DNA of 64,000 bases from Thalassospira sp. (GCF_002709775.1 NZ_PAQR01000058.1:1-64000), one strand, 5' to 3'; counted from the stretch's first letter, positions 52,713 through 61,566 are shown. Translations and numbers: made by a program. The notes: generated by a model not told the origin, from the sequence alone.

Positions 52713-53195
52713 GTGATCACCATCCGACCTTTTCAAGATAGCGACGCCCCTGCCCTGATTGCGGTTTTCCATCGCGCAGTTCACGAACTGGCAACGCGTG
52801 CCTATGGCCCGGAACAGATTGCCGTCTGGTCCGAACTCTGCCCGACGCCAGAACAACTGTGCGAAATCATGAATGATGGCCGCGTCACTTTTGTTGCGAC
52901 CAACGAAAATGACGAACCGGTCGGCTTTACCGATGTTGAAGCCGATGGCCATATCCGGTTTCTGTATGCCAGCCCGGACATTGCGGGCACCGGCCAGGTT
53001 CAGACACTTTATGACGCGCTCGAAACCAAGGCCATGGAACTTGGCATCGGCAAGCTTTACTGCGAGGCCAGCGAGCTGGCGAAGTCGTTTATGCTGAAAC
53101 AGGGTTTTTCCGTCGTCGAACGGCGTGACTTCGAACTGCGCGGTGTACCGATCCATAACTATGCCGTTGAAAAACGTTTGCGGCCCCGGACCTGA
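52713..53195 (+). CDS. GNAT acetyltransferase
   Basis: A 160-residue GNAT protein with ITIRPFQDSDAPALIAVFHRAVHELATRAYGPEQIAVW at the start and a C-terminal EASELAKSFMLKQGFSVVERRDFELRGVPIHNYAVEK, as in the YafP-like group. The acetyl-CoA loop is atypical (IAGTGQVQTLYDALE). It starts at GTG with AGGA about ten bases upstream. It stands alone, with a strong terminator after it. The substrate is unknown. Confidence 0.85.
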   Translation: MITIRPFQDSDAPALIAVFHRAVHELATRAYGPEQIAVWSELCPTPEQLCEIMNDGRVTFVATNENDEPVGFTDVEADGHIRFLYASPDIAGTGQVQTLYDALETKAMELGIGKLYCEASELAKSFMLKQGFSVVERRDFELRGVPIHNYAVEKRLRPRT

Positions 53196-53231
53196 CGCCC
53201 ATCCTTACCCCAACGCGCAACACCGTAATAA

Positions 53232-53257
53232 AAAAGGCTGCCCGTCGGCAGCCTTTT
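53232..53257. terminator. Bidirectional terminator between the GNAT gene and pcaB
   Basis: A perfect 11-bp stem (AAAAGGCTGCC / GGCAGCCTTTT) with a CGTC loop and A/T flanks lies between two convergent genes. Confidence 0.9.
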
Positions 53258-53263
53258 CTTTGC

Positions 53264-54601
53264 TTAATCGCGCAATCCACGCCGTGCGGAACTCAGCACC
53301 CGATCAATAAACAGATCGGCCTGACCGATATAGTTCACCGGATCGCGAACCTGATCCCAATCGACCGGCGCGTCAGTCAGTTTCGGCAGTTCGTCAAACA
53401 GATTGCTCTGATTGGCCGCCGAATTGGCAACGGCTTCCTTGACCAGCTTGTCCGCCGCATCCCGACCAATGTGATCAGCAAGGGAAAATGTTGCGGCCTC
53501 TGCCAGCATGGCACCACGCGATAGCTCAAGGTTTTCGGCCATCCGTTCCGTATTGATTTTAAGGTCCGGCGCCATCTCAACCGCTTGTGCCAAGGCCGTA
53601 CCAGTCGCCATCATGATTTGTGGCAGGGTCAACCATTCCAGAAGCCAGCTTGCCCCGCAGCGTTCATGATCATGCAGTTGCGACTGGGCAAAGGTGCCAA
53701 GCTGCCCGGCATTGAAACGCGCAAGAGTAACCAGCATTTCTGCCTGCACCGGGTTGGACTTGTGCGGCATGGTCGATGATCCACCGCCCTTGCCCGGCTG
53801 GACTTCGGCAATTTCGGACTGTGCCAGCAGGACCAGATCCTGCCCCATTTTACCAAGCGCACCGGTCAGGGATGTCAGTTGGCTGGCGAAATCGACAAGT
53901 CCATCGCGCTGGGCATGCCAGGGCATATCGGCCAGCGGAAGATCAAGTTCCTCGGCGAGATTGCTTTCGACTTCCGGGGCCTTGTCCCCGATGGAGGCCA
54001 GTGTTCCCGCCGCCCCGCCAAACGAAACGCGAAGCAAATCGGAAGCCAGGCTTTCGATCCGGCGATCAATGCGCACAAGTGGTGCCAGCCACCCGGCAGC
54101 CTTAAGACCAAATGTTGTCGGCACAGCCTGTTGCGAACGGGTGCGCCCGATCATCACCGTTTTGCGATGGGCATCGGCATGGGCCGAAAGCGCCTTGGCG
54201 AGCTTGCGAATACGGCGGCGAATGATCGCAATCGCATCGCGCAGCTGCAAAACAAGGGCGGTATCAACCACATCCTGACTGGTGGCACCGAAATGAACAT
54301 ATCGTGCATCTTCACCGCCAATTTCGGCCTTAAGCGCCTTTACAAGGGCTGGCACAGGCACACCAGCACTTGCAGTTCCGGCCGCAAGAGTGGCTGGGTC
54401 CGGGGTAAAATCGCGGCAGACTTCGGCGATGCGCGTGGCACTTTCCTTGGGGATCAGGCCTGCGCGTGCCTCGGCCGCGGCAAGGGCCGATTCAAAAAGC
54501 AGCATCGATGAAATCTGTGCCCGGTCTTCAAACAGGGCGGCAATTTCCGGATCGGAAAACAGATTTCCAAGCAAGGCCGAGTCAAAAGGCGAAACGCTCA
54601 T
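53264..54601 (-). CDS. pcaB: 3-carboxy-cis,cis-muconate cycloisomerase
   Basis: A fumarase/aspartase-superfamily enzyme of 445 residues that turns 3-carboxymuconate into 4-carboxymuconolactone in protocatechuate breakdown. The superfamily signature is GGGSSTMPHKSNPVQAEM, and the N-terminal half has GATSQDVVDTALVLQLRD and GRTRSQQAVPTTFGLKAAGW, both typical of PcaB. It lies downstream of pcaF on the same strand, but a terminator with a T-run separates them, so it may have its own promoter in the 144-base gap. Confidence 0.92.
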   Translation of the reverse strand: MSVSPFDSALLGNLFSDPEIAALFEDRAQISSMLLFESALAAAEARAGLIPKESATRIAEVCRDFTPDPATLAAGTASAGVPVPALVKALKAEIGGEDARYVHFGATSQDVVDTALVLQLRDAIAIIRRRIRKLAKALSAHADAHRKTVMIGRTRSQQAVPTTFGLKAAGWLAPLVRIDRRIESLASDLLRVSFGGAAGTLASIGDKAPEVESNLAEELDLPLADMPWHAQRDGLVDFASQLTSLTGALGKMGQDLVLLAQSEIAEVQPGKGGGSSTMPHKSNPVQAEMLVTLARFNAGQLGTFAQSQLHDHERCGASWLLEWLTLPQIMMATGTALAQAVEMAPDLKINTERMAENLELSRGAMLAEAATFSLADHIGRDAADKLVKEAVANSAANQSNLFDELPKLTDAPVDWDQVRDPVNYIGQADLFIDRVLSSARRGLRD

Positions 54602-54681
54602 CAGGGGTCATCCACCGTTCAAACAGGTGTAAATTCAATATGGTCCAGTCTCGCGCCAGCAACCATATTGGTCAATAACGC

Positions 54682-54717
54682 AAAAAGAAGCCCCTGCCCG
54701 TTAACCGGTACAGGGGC
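54682..54717 (-). terminator. Terminator between pcaF and pcaB
   Basis: On the minus strand GCCCCTG and CAGGGGC form a 7-bp stem, with further ACCGG/CGGG pairing inside, followed by TTCTTTTT. It should end the pcaIJF message before pcaB. Confidence 0.75.
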
Positions 54718-54745
54718 ACCTTTCAAAAATCAATCGCCATCAGGC

Positions 54746-55951
54746 TCAGACAGCTTCAAGCGCAATCGCGATGCCCTGGCCAACGCCAATGCACATGGTC
54801 GCCAGCGCACGCTTGCCACCGCTGCGTTTCATCTGAAGGGCTGCGGTGCCGGTGATACGTGCACCAGACATGCCGAGCGGATGTCCAAGCGCAATCGCGC
54901 CACCATTCGGGTTCACACGTGCATCATCATCGGCAATGCCAAGATCACGAAGCGTCGCCAACCCTTGGGATGCAAAGGCCTCGTTCAGTTCGATCACGTC
55001 GAGCTGATCGGTCGACCAGCCAAGGCGTGCGAGAAGCTTTTTGCTTGCCGGGGCCGGGCCAAAGCCCATGATGCGCGGCGCGACACCGGCGGTCGCACCT
55101 CCAACAACGCGTGCAATCGGGGTCAGGCCATATTTCTTGACCGCGGCTTCTGATGCGACGATCAGCGCTGCGGCACCGTCATTCACACCTGATGCATTGC
55201 CTGCCGTGACCGAGCCGCCTTCGCGGAACGGGGTCGGCAATTTGGCAAGTTTTTCGGCCGTGGTACCCGGGCGCGGATGTTCATCCTTGTCCACGACAAT
55301 AGCATCGCCTTTACGCTGCGGTATGGTGACCGGGGTGATTTCCTCGCCCAAGTTGCCATTTTCCTGTGCGGCGACCGCCTTATCCTGCGAACGAGCAGCA
55401 AAGGCATCCTGATCTTCGCGCGAGATGTTGAAATCCTCGGCAACGTTTTCGCCGGTTTCGGGCATGGAATCCACGCCGTACTGTTTCTTCATCACCGGGT
55501 TCACGAACCGCCAGCCAATGGTGGTGTCATAGATTTCCGCATTGCGCGAAAAGGCCGAAGACGCCTTTGGCATGACAAACGGCGCACGTGACATGCTTTC
55601 AACGCCGCCAGCAATCATCAGTTCGGCTTCGCCCGACTTGATCGCGCGCGCCGCCATAATGATCGCATCCATGCCCGAACCGCACAGACGGTTGACCGTG
55701 GTGCCAGTCACAGTTTCCGGCAGACCAGCCAGAAGTGCGGACATACGCGCAACGTTGCGGTTATCTTCACCAGCCTGGTTGGCACAGCCAAAGACGATGT
55801 CGTCAACAGCGGCAAAATCCAGATCCGGGTTACGATCCATCAGCGCTTTTAGCGGAATGGCACCAAGATCATCGGCACGCACCTGCGACAGGCTGCCACC
55901 AAAGCGGCCAATCGGGGTGCGGATGTAATCGCAAATATATGCGTCAGCCAT
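54746..55951 (-). CDS. pcaF: 3-oxoadipyl-CoA thiolase
   Basis: A thiolase of 401 residues that splits 3-oxoadipyl-CoA into succinyl-CoA and acetyl-CoA, the last step of the beta-ketoadipate pathway. The nucleophile is C90 ([11 protein letters not shown]); [23 protein letters not shown] (His) and MCIGVGQG (second Cys) complete the site. The [30 protein letters not shown] segment is characteristic of PcaF, as opposed to acetoacetyl-CoA thiolases. It follows pcaI and pcaJ with short gaps. Confidence 0.93.
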   Translation of the reverse strand: MADAYICDYIRTPIGRFGGSLSQVRADDLGAIPLKALMDRNPDLDFAAVDDIVFGCANQAGEDNRNVARMSALLAGLPETVTGTTVNRLCGSGMDAIIMAARAIKSGEAELMIAGGVESMSRAPFVMPKASSAFSRNAEIYDTTIGWRFVNPVMKKQYGVDSMPETGENVAEDFNISREDQDAFAARSQDKAVAAQENGNLGEEITPVTIPQRKGDAIVVDKDEHPRPGTTAEKLAKLPTPFREGGSVTAGNASGVNDGAAALIVASEAAVKKYGLTPIARVVGGATAGVAPRIMGFGPAPASKKLLARLGWSTDQLDVIELNEAFASQGLATLRDLGIADDDARVNPNGGAIALGHPLGMSGARITGTAALQMKRSGGKRALATMCIGVGQGIAIALEAV

Positions 55952-55974
55952 TTCTAAGATCCTTTTTATTGCTC

Positions 55975-56748
55975 TTACTGCTGGTCCCCATGGGCCTTAG
56001 CAGTACGAGCATGCAGTTCACGCAGAACCTGCAATTCTTTCTCGGACGGGATCGCAGTTTCGGCGACTTCGTCGGCGAACTCAACATCCCAACCGGTATT
56101 TTCGATGATTTCTTCGCGGGTTACGCCCGGATGGATCGACGTCACAACGAATTGCTTGCCGACCGGATGCGGTTCCATGATGCAAAGATCGGTAATCAGA
56201 CGCGACGGACCTTTCGTATCAACGCCGTAAGATGCGCGGTCATCACCACCCTTGCCATGACCAAGCGATGTCACGAAATCGATCTTGTTCACGAAGCCGC
56301 GTTTGCTTTGCTTCATGACGAGGAAGACTTCACCACAGCTGGTCGCAATTTCCGGCGCACCGCCACCGCCCGGCAGACGGACCTTGGGGTTGTCGTAATC
56401 ACCGATGACGGTGGTGTTGATGTTGCCATACTTGTCGAGCTGGGCCGCACCAAGGAAGCCAACCGAAATCTTGCCGCCCTGCAGCCAGTAGCGGAACATT
56501 TCCGGCACGGCGACGGTGTTCACAGCGGTTTCGCAAAGCTCGCCATCACCGATCGACAGCGGCAGGACATCCGGCTTTGTACCGATCGTGCCACTTTCAT
56601 AGATCAGGGTAATGTCGGGCGCATGGGTCAGGCGCGCAAGGTTACACGCAGCTGACGGCATACCGATGCCAACAAAGCACACATCGTCGTTCTTAAGCGC
56701 GCGTGCGGCGGATACCGTCATCATTTCAGTCGGGGTATATTCAACCAT
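55975..56748 (-). CDS. pcaJ: 3-oxoadipate CoA-transferase subunit B
   Basis: The 257-residue beta subunit of the heterodimeric CoA-transferase that activates 3-oxoadipate with succinyl-CoA. The active-site segment is LIYESGTIGTKP (Glu as CoA-accepting residue), and LPGGGGAPEIA forms the CoA loop. GGAGG lies ahead of the ATG. It is 14 bases after pcaI and 23 before pcaF. The CatJ-type homologue of the catechol branch is similar, but the protocatechuate genes around it favour PcaJ. Confidence 0.92.
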   Translation of the reverse strand: MVEYTPTEMMTVSAARALKNDDVCFVGIGMPSAACNLARLTHAPDITLIYESGTIGTKPDVLPLSIGDGELCETAVNTVAVPEMFRYWLQGGKISVGFLGAAQLDKYGNINTTVIGDYDNPKVRLPGGGGAPEIATSCGEVFLVMKQSKRGFVNKIDFVTSLGHGKGGDDRASYGVDTKGPSRLITDLCIMEPHPVGKQFVVTSIHPGVTREEIIENTGWDVEFADEVAETAIPSEKELQVLRELHARTAKAHGDQQ

Positions 56749-56762
56749 GATTTTTCCTCCGC

Positions 56763-57617
56763 TTAGCCTTTGTTTGCTTCACGCTTGGCCGCGAAATCTT
56801 CGGGACCGCCGTTAATGACATGCTCTTCGATCCAGGCCTGGAACGCTTCGCGATCACGGGCAATCGGATCCCATGCCTTATAGAACGCGTTGTCGCGCTT
56901 GTAGTAGCCTTGGGCATAAGACGGATGCGCCCCGCCCGGCACTTCGACAATTGCGGTCACCGCCCAGTTCGGCAGCATGACAGCATTGGGCGAGATATCG
57001 CCGAAATCATCGACAATCTCTTCGACGGTGATGATCGATTTCTTTGCTGCCAGAACGGCTTCTTTCTGAACACCGACAATGCCTTCAAACAGAACGTCGC
57101 CCTTTTTGTTGGCTTTCTGTGCGTGCACCACGGTGACATCCGGGCGGATCGCCGGAACAGCCGCCAGGCTTTCACCGGTGAACGGGCATTCGATGAACTT
57201 GATGTTCGGGTTTACGCGCGGCAATTCCGCCCCGCGATAGCCCTTGAACACTGCGCAAGGCAGGCCAGCAGCACCCGCGTCATAGGCATTTGCCATCGCA
57301 GCGTGGCTGTGTTCTTCGATCTCGAGCTTGGTCGGCCATTCCTTCTCATAGGCATCGCGCAGACGGTGCAGCGAGCCGACGCCGGGGTTACCACCCCAGG
57401 AAAAGATCAGTTTTTTGGCACAACCGGCACCGATCAGCTGATCATAGATCATATCGGGCGTCATGCGGATCAGGGTCAGGTCCTTGATGCCCTGACGAAT
57501 GATTTCGTGTCCGGCAGCATGCGGGATCAGATGGGTGAAGCCTTCCATCGAAATGGTGTCGCCATCCTTGACGCAGGATGCGACCGCCTCTTTAAGCGAC
57601 ATGAAACGTGCAACCAC
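56763..57617 (-). CDS. pcaI: 3-oxoadipate CoA-transferase subunit A
   Basis: The 284-residue alpha subunit, with the family I motif DGDTISMEGFTHLIPHAAGHEIIRQ near the N-terminus, then SWGGNPGVGSLHRLRDA. The GTG at 57617 is seven bases after AGGAG, so it is preferred to the ATG at 57602. It forms the transferase with PcaJ. A long hairpin lies upstream, between pcaG and this gene, and could set the ratio of the dioxygenase and thiolase segments. Confidence 0.92.
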   Translation of the reverse strand: MVARFMSLKEAVASCVKDGDTISMEGFTHLIPHAAGHEIIRQGIKDLTLIRMTPDMIYDQLIGAGCAKKLIFSWGGNPGVGSLHRLRDAYEKEWPTKLEIEEHSHAAMANAYDAGAAGLPCAVFKGYRGAELPRVNPNIKFIECPFTGESLAAVPAIRPDVTVVHAQKANKKGDVLFEGIVGVQKEAVLAAKKSIITVEEIVDDFGDISPNAVMLPNWAVTAIVEVPGGAHPSYAQGYYKRDNAFYKAWDPIARDREAFQAWIEEHVINGGPEDFAAKREANKG

Positions 57618-57692
57618 GGCAAAACTCCTGTGGTATCAATCCAAAACAATACGAATGCTGGGCAACTGCCGCAGCTTTGCAGGAAATTTGGT

Positions 57693-57741
57693 CGATGGCT
57701 GCGACCGCCGGCTTTCCCCAAAGCAGCGGACGCAGCCATCG
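57693..57741 (-). other. Long near-continuous RNA hairpin between pcaG and pcaI
   Basis: On the minus strand, 13 bases past pcaG, the outer arms CGATGGCTGCG / CGCAGCCATCG are perfect. Inside, CCGC pairs with GCGG and GCTTT with AAAGC, closing a GGGG loop, so 49 bases fold with only one- or two-base interruptions. No T-run follows, so RNA stabilisation or processing is more likely than termination. Confidence 0.7.
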
Positions 57742-57753
57742 CGCCAGACCGAC

Positions 57754-58341
57754 TTACACGTCGAAGAACACGGTTTCCGCGTCCCCCTGCATGTGGATAT
57801 CGATCCGGTATTCAATCCCCGTCGGGGTTTCGACACGCTTGGCAATCAGGGTGTCGCGACGATCTGCCGGGACTGACTGCAAGACAGGATCCTTTGCATT
57901 CAGTTCCGCTTCATCGTCAAAATAGAAACGGGTAAAGGCGTGAACCAGCATGCCGCGCATAAACACGATCACGTTGACAAACGGCGCACCTGCGTCTTCG
58001 ACGACACCTGGCTTTACTGTATCAAACCAGAAGCGCAGCTTGGCATCCGTGCCCGTGCCGCAACGGCCAAGACCACGGAAACCGGTTTCGGAAACATCAA
58101 CCGGCTTTTCGCTGTAAACGCCATTGGCGTCAGCCTGCCAGATTTCGATCATCGCATCATTGACCGGATTGCCTTCGCCATCAAAGACGGTGCCGGTGAT
58201 GCGGATATGTTCACCGGCTGCATCCGGACCGGCAACGGTCGGATCAGCGATATCGGTGAAGTCGTATGCGTATTGTCCTGCGGTCAAGCCATAGGCGAAA
58301 TACGGGCCAACCGTCTGTGAGGGGGTTTCACCATAAGCCAT
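57754..58341 (-). CDS. pcaG: Protocatechuate 3,4-dioxygenase alpha subunit
   Basis: A 195-residue intradiol dioxygenase subunit. It starts with ETPSQTVGPYFAYGL and contains IRITGTVFDGEGNPVNDAMIEIWQADANGVY and FVNVIVFMRGMLVHAFTRFYFDDE. The alpha subunit lacks the full iron ligand set and supports the active site formed by PcaH. It starts four bases after the pcaH stop, so expression of the two is coupled. Confidence 0.94.
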   Translation of the reverse strand: MAYGETPSQTVGPYFAYGLTAGQYAYDFTDIADPTVAGPDAAGEHIRITGTVFDGEGNPVNDAMIEIWQADANGVYSEKPVDVSETGFRGLGRCGTGTDAKLRFWFDTVKPGVVEDAGAPFVNVIVFMRGMLVHAFTRFYFDDEAELNAKDPVLQSVPADRRDTLIAKRVETPTGIEYRIDIHMQGDAETVFFDV

Positions 58342-58344
58342 GAC

Positions 58345-59046
58345 TTAATTCTCCATCGGGGTGCCGTTGCGTCCACGCAGGACAATGTCGAACTGATAAC
58401 CAAGGGCAAAGCCTTCCTCGGTCTTGTCGATCGAGAATTTGGCAATCAGGCGTTCGCGGGCTGCCGCGTCCTCGGTGCCGAGGAAAATCGGATCAAGATC
58501 AAGCAGCGGATCACCCGGGAAATACATCTGGGTAACAAGGCGGGTGGCAAAGCCCGGACCAAACAGCGAGATGTGGATATGGTTCGGACGCCACGCGTTG
58601 AAGTGGTTGCCCCACGGATAGGCGCCCGGCTTGATGGTATAGAATTTGTAATTGCCCTGATCGTCGGTAAAGCAACGACCCGACCCGCGGAAGTTCGGAT
58701 CGAGCGGCGCATCATGTTGATCGACCTTGTGCACATAGCGACCAGCAGCATTCGCCTGCCAAATTTCAACAAGGATGTTGGGCTGCGGACGGCCATCGGT
58801 ATCCATCACACGACCATGCACGACAATGCGTTCGCCAAGCGGCTCGCCATTAACGACGCCATTTTTGGTCAGATCGAAATCCAGTTCGCGCACGCTTGCC
58901 GGGGCAAAGCGCGGACCGGTGCCTTCGGTCAGGCCCGATTTGATCGCAAGCGGTGCCTGGGTCGGACCACGCAGGATGGTGGACTTGTAACCGGGTGCGA
59001 TATAGGGGGCGTGGGAACCCCAGTCACGCGGTTTGAAGGTGGACAT
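58345..59046 (-). CDS. pcaH: Protocatechuate 3,4-dioxygenase beta subunit
   Basis: The 233-residue iron-bearing subunit that opens the protocatechuate ring between the hydroxyls to give 3-carboxymuconate. All four non-haem Fe(III) ligands are in place: Y104 (GRYVHKVD), Y143 (GAYPWGNH), H156 and H158 (RPNHIHISLFG). It is five bases after pcaC and just before pcaG in the pcaDCHG operon. Confidence 0.95.
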   Translation of the reverse strand: MSTFKPRDWGSHAPYIAPGYKSTILRGPTQAPLAIKSGLTEGTGPRFAPASVRELDFDLTKNGVVNGEPLGERIVVHGRVMDTDGRPQPNILVEIWQANAAGRYVHKVDQHDAPLDPNFRGSGRCFTDDQGNYKFYTIKPGAYPWGNHFNAWRPNHIHISLFGPGFATRLVTQMYFPGDPLLDLDPIFLGTEDAAARERLIAKFSIDKTEEGFALGYQFDIVLRGRNGTPMEN

Positions 59047-59051
59047 GTGAC

Positions 59052-59444
59052 TTACTCTCCCTTGGATGCCGCGTCGATCTCGGCATAGGCTTGTTTGGCG
59101 ATGCGGAAGGCCGTATTGGCGGCGGGAACGCCGGCATAAACCGCAACATGCATCAGGGTTTCACGGATATCATCGCGTGTCGCCCCGGTATTCAAGGTCG
59201 CCCGGATATGCATGGCGAGTTCTTCTTCGTGACCCAACCCTGCAAGCAGCGCGATGGTCACGATCGAACGTTCACGCTTGGTGAACGCGTCACTCGTCCA
59301 GACACCATTCCAGACATTCTCGGTGATATAGCGCTGAAAACCTTCGTCGATTTCCGTGATGTTCTTGGATGCGCGATCCACATGTGCATCGCCCAGAACG
59401 GAACGGCGGGTTTTCATGCCAACGTCATACCGGCTCTCAGACAA
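59052..59444 (-). CDS. pcaC: 4-carboxymuconolactone decarboxylase
   Basis: A 130-residue AhpD-fold enzyme that decarboxylates 4-carboxymuconolactone to the enol-lactone. Family segments are GMKTRRSVLGDAHVDRA, TKRERSIVTIALLAGLGHEEELAMHIRATLNTG and HVAVYAGVPAANTAF. The start appears to be TTG at 59444, seven bases after AAGGAG inside the end of pcaD, giving an 8-base overlap; the ATG at 59417 is an alternative. It is not fused to PcaD, unlike PcaL proteins. Confidence 0.93.
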   Translation of the reverse strand: MSESRYDVGMKTRRSVLGDAHVDRASKNITEIDEGFQRYITENVWNGVWTSDAFTKRERSIVTIALLAGLGHEEELAMHIRATLNTGATRDDIRETLMHVAVYAGVPAANTAFRIAKQAYAEIDAASKGE

Positions 59445-60237
59445 GGTTCTTCTCCTTGGTAAATCGGTCGATCAACCGGGTCAGCAATTCCGGGGTTTCG
59501 ATGCATGGCAGATGCCCGACCCCGTCAATCAATTCGAATTCGGCACCGGGGATCGCGGCTGCCATGGCGCGCACCACATCGGGCGGCGTTGCCAGGTCTT
59601 CCGATCCACAGATACATAGGGTCGGAACAGCGATTTTACCCGCCGCATCGCGCAGATCACCATCGCGCAGCGCAATACAGGTCCCGACATAGCCTTCAAC
59701 CGTGGTACGAACCAGCATGTCGCGATACATCGCGGTTTCAAGAACCCGTTCCTTGCGGAAAGTCGGCGACAGCCAGCGTTCGATGATCGCATCACCCATC
59801 GACGCAATCCCGTCGGCCTTGATGGCCTCAATCCGGGTGTTCCAGCTGTCATAATCGCCAAGCTTGGAGGCCGTATCACACAGGATCAGGCCGCGCACAC
59901 GACCGGGCACCAGTTCGATGACTTTCTGGGCGATCAGACCACCGACCGACAGGCCGCAAATGATCACCTGATCCAGACCAAGATGATCAAGCAACCCGAT
60001 CAGATCATTGGCATGCAGCGACACGTCATAAGGCGCATCGCCAATACCGGAAAGACCATGGCCACGCTTGTCATAGGTGACGATGTTAAAGCGTTCGGAC
60101 AACGTATCAACAACATCGTCCCAGATGCGCAGATCCGTACCCAGAGAATTTGCAAAGACCAGCGCCGGACCGTCTTTGGGCCCCGACTGGCTATAATGAA
60201 TGTGTGTCCCGTTGACCGGGGCGACTTGCAGACTCAT
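59437..60237 (-). CDS. pcaD: 3-oxoadipate enol-lactonase
   Basis: An alpha/beta hydrolase of 266 residues that opens 3-oxoadipate enol-lactone. The nucleophile is S97 in CGLSVGG, the oxyanion region is FANSLGTDLRIWDDVV, and the C-terminal His is in GVGHLPCIETPE. I start at the ATG at 60237, with GGTGG eight bases upstream; GTG 60249 and ATG 60243 are in frame. It is the first gene of pcaDCHG, divergent from pcaQ. Confidence 0.92.
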   Translation of the reverse strand: MSLQVAPVNGTHIHYSQSGPKDGPALVFANSLGTDLRIWDDVVDTLSERFNIVTYDKRGHGLSGIGDAPYDVSLHANDLIGLLDHLGLDQVIICGLSVGGLIAQKVIELVPGRVRGLILCDTASKLGDYDSWNTRIEAIKADGIASMGDAIIERWLSPTFRKERVLETAMYRDMLVRTTVEGYVGTCIALRDGDLRDAAGKIAVPTLCICGSEDLATPPDVVRAMAAAIPGAEFELIDGVGHLPCIETPELLTRLIDRFTKEKNLV

Positions 60238-60316
60238 TATCATTTCCACCCTGCTTGTTTGCCCTCACATTCGCAGATGGTTTTGGTTATGTAAAATGAG
60301 GAATTGCGTATTTTGC

Positions 60317-60332
60317 ATAACTATATAATTAT
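60317..60332. promoter_or_regulatory. Candidate PcaQ operator between pcaD and pcaQ
   Basis: ATAACTATATAATTAT is palindromic at 14 of 16 positions and fits the ATAACC-N4-GGTTA layout that I recall for PcaQ sites in rhizobia, with two changes. A GGTTAT half-site (ATAACC on the other strand) also lies near 60284-60289. Position in the divergent promoter supports the assignment. Confidence 0.55.
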
Positions 60333-60381
60333 GAATCAGATACCCATAAGCACATTCTAAACTGCTGACATATAGGGCTCC

Positions 60382-61323
60382 ATGCTAGATCAACGCATCA
60401 AATTCCGTCATTTGACCTGCTTTCTGGAGGTCGCGCGCCAACGCAGTGTGGTTAAGGCCGCCGATACGCTGTCCATTACCCAGCCGGCTGTGTCAAAGAC
60501 CATTCGCGAGCTGGAAGAACATCTTGATGCGCGTTTGTTTGACCGATCAAAGCGTGGCGTAACCCTGACCGATTTCGGCAAGGTTTTCCTGCGCTATGCC
60601 GGGGCCAGTGTCACCGCCCTTCGTCAGGGTGTCGACAGCATCAGCCAGGTGCGCATGCAAGGCGGTCTTTCGATCAATCTGGGCGTATTGCCGACGGTTG
60701 CGGCAAGTGTCATGCCCAATGCCATTCGCCATTTCAAAACCCTTAGCCCTGATACAACGGTCAAGGTCGTGGCGGGGCCGAACGTGATGTTGATGGGGCA
60801 ATTGCGCGTCGGCGAGCTTGACCTTGTGGTCGGGCGACTGGCGGAGCCCGATCAGATGTCGGGCCTGTCATTCATTCATCTCTATTCGGAACATATTTCG
60901 CTGGTCGCACGGCCGGGGCATCCATTACTCGCCGATAAGAACCCGGACATTACCCGCATTCGCGAATTCACCGTTCTGGTGCCGCCGAAACACGCCATTA
61001 TTCACCCGACCGTCGACAAGATGCTGATTGCGCACGGCATTGGCGCCCTGCCCGACCGTATCGAAACCGTTTCGACATCTTTCGGCCGTGCTTTCACGCG
61101 TGAAACCGATGCGATCTGGATCATCTCGAACGGGGCGGTGGCGTCCGATATTGCCGAAGGGCATCTGGTCGAATTGCCGATCGATACCAGCGACACCTTT
61201 GGTCCCGTAGGGCTGACGACGCGAATTGATTCGCCGATTTCCCCGCCGGTTGAAATGCTGATCAATGCCGTACGCGAAGAAGCGTCCCGTCATCACAGCG
61301 AACAGGCAGCGACAAAAACATAA
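60382..61323 (+). CDS. pcaQ: PcaQ, LysR-family activator of protocatechuate genes
   Basis: A 313-residue LysR regulator. The helix-turn-helix is in FLEVARQRSVVKAADTLSITQPAVSKTIRELEEHLDARLFDRSKRG, and the effector domain includes INLGVLPTVAASVMPNAI and VVGRLAEPDQM, characteristic of PcaQ. PcaQ activates pcaD and neighbours in response to carboxymuconate-type intermediates. It is divergent from pcaD. The next operon downstream, a TRAP transporter, carries similar ATAACC sites, so it is probably part of the regulon. Confidence 0.9.
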   Translation: MLDQRIKFRHLTCFLEVARQRSVVKAADTLSITQPAVSKTIRELEEHLDARLFDRSKRGVTLTDFGKVFLRYAGASVTALRQGVDSISQVRMQGGLSINLGVLPTVAASVMPNAIRHFKTLSPDTTVKVVAGPNVMLMGQLRVGELDLVVGRLAEPDQMSGLSFIHLYSEHISLVARPGHPLLADKNPDITRIREFTVLVPPKHAIIHPTVDKMLIAHGIGALPDRIETVSTSFGRAFTRETDAIWIISNGAVASDIAEGHLVELPIDTSDTFGPVGLTTRIDSPISPPVEMLINAVREEASRHHSEQAATKT

Positions 61324-61368
61324 TCATTTGGTTATGGATATGTGCCTACATATCATTATACATAACCA
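61320..61368. promoter_or_regulatory. Nested PcaQ-like sites upstream of the TRAP operon
   Basis: The minus strand of 61320-61335 reads ATAACC-AAAT-GATTAT. TGGTTATG (61329-61336) and CATAACCA (61361-61368) are perfect 8-bp arms, and between them ATATGT-GCCT-ACATAT (61338-61353) forms another palindrome. It begins at the pcaQ stop and lies about 200 bp upstream of the binding-protein gene. Confidence 0.55.
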
Positions 61369-61566
61369 TCACGTACCTATTAGATTGCTCATAAATCGGC
61401 ATGGCTGAATTGCGCCAGACGCAGGTCATGTGACAAAAAGAACAATAAAAACAACAAGAAAAACAAGAACAATAAATCTTGGAAAACTTCGTACGCTAGA
61501 TGCGCATCGTGGCTGAAACGTTTGTCGGCGCAATGAACGCGACAAGACGTTCAAAGGAGGAAGAGA

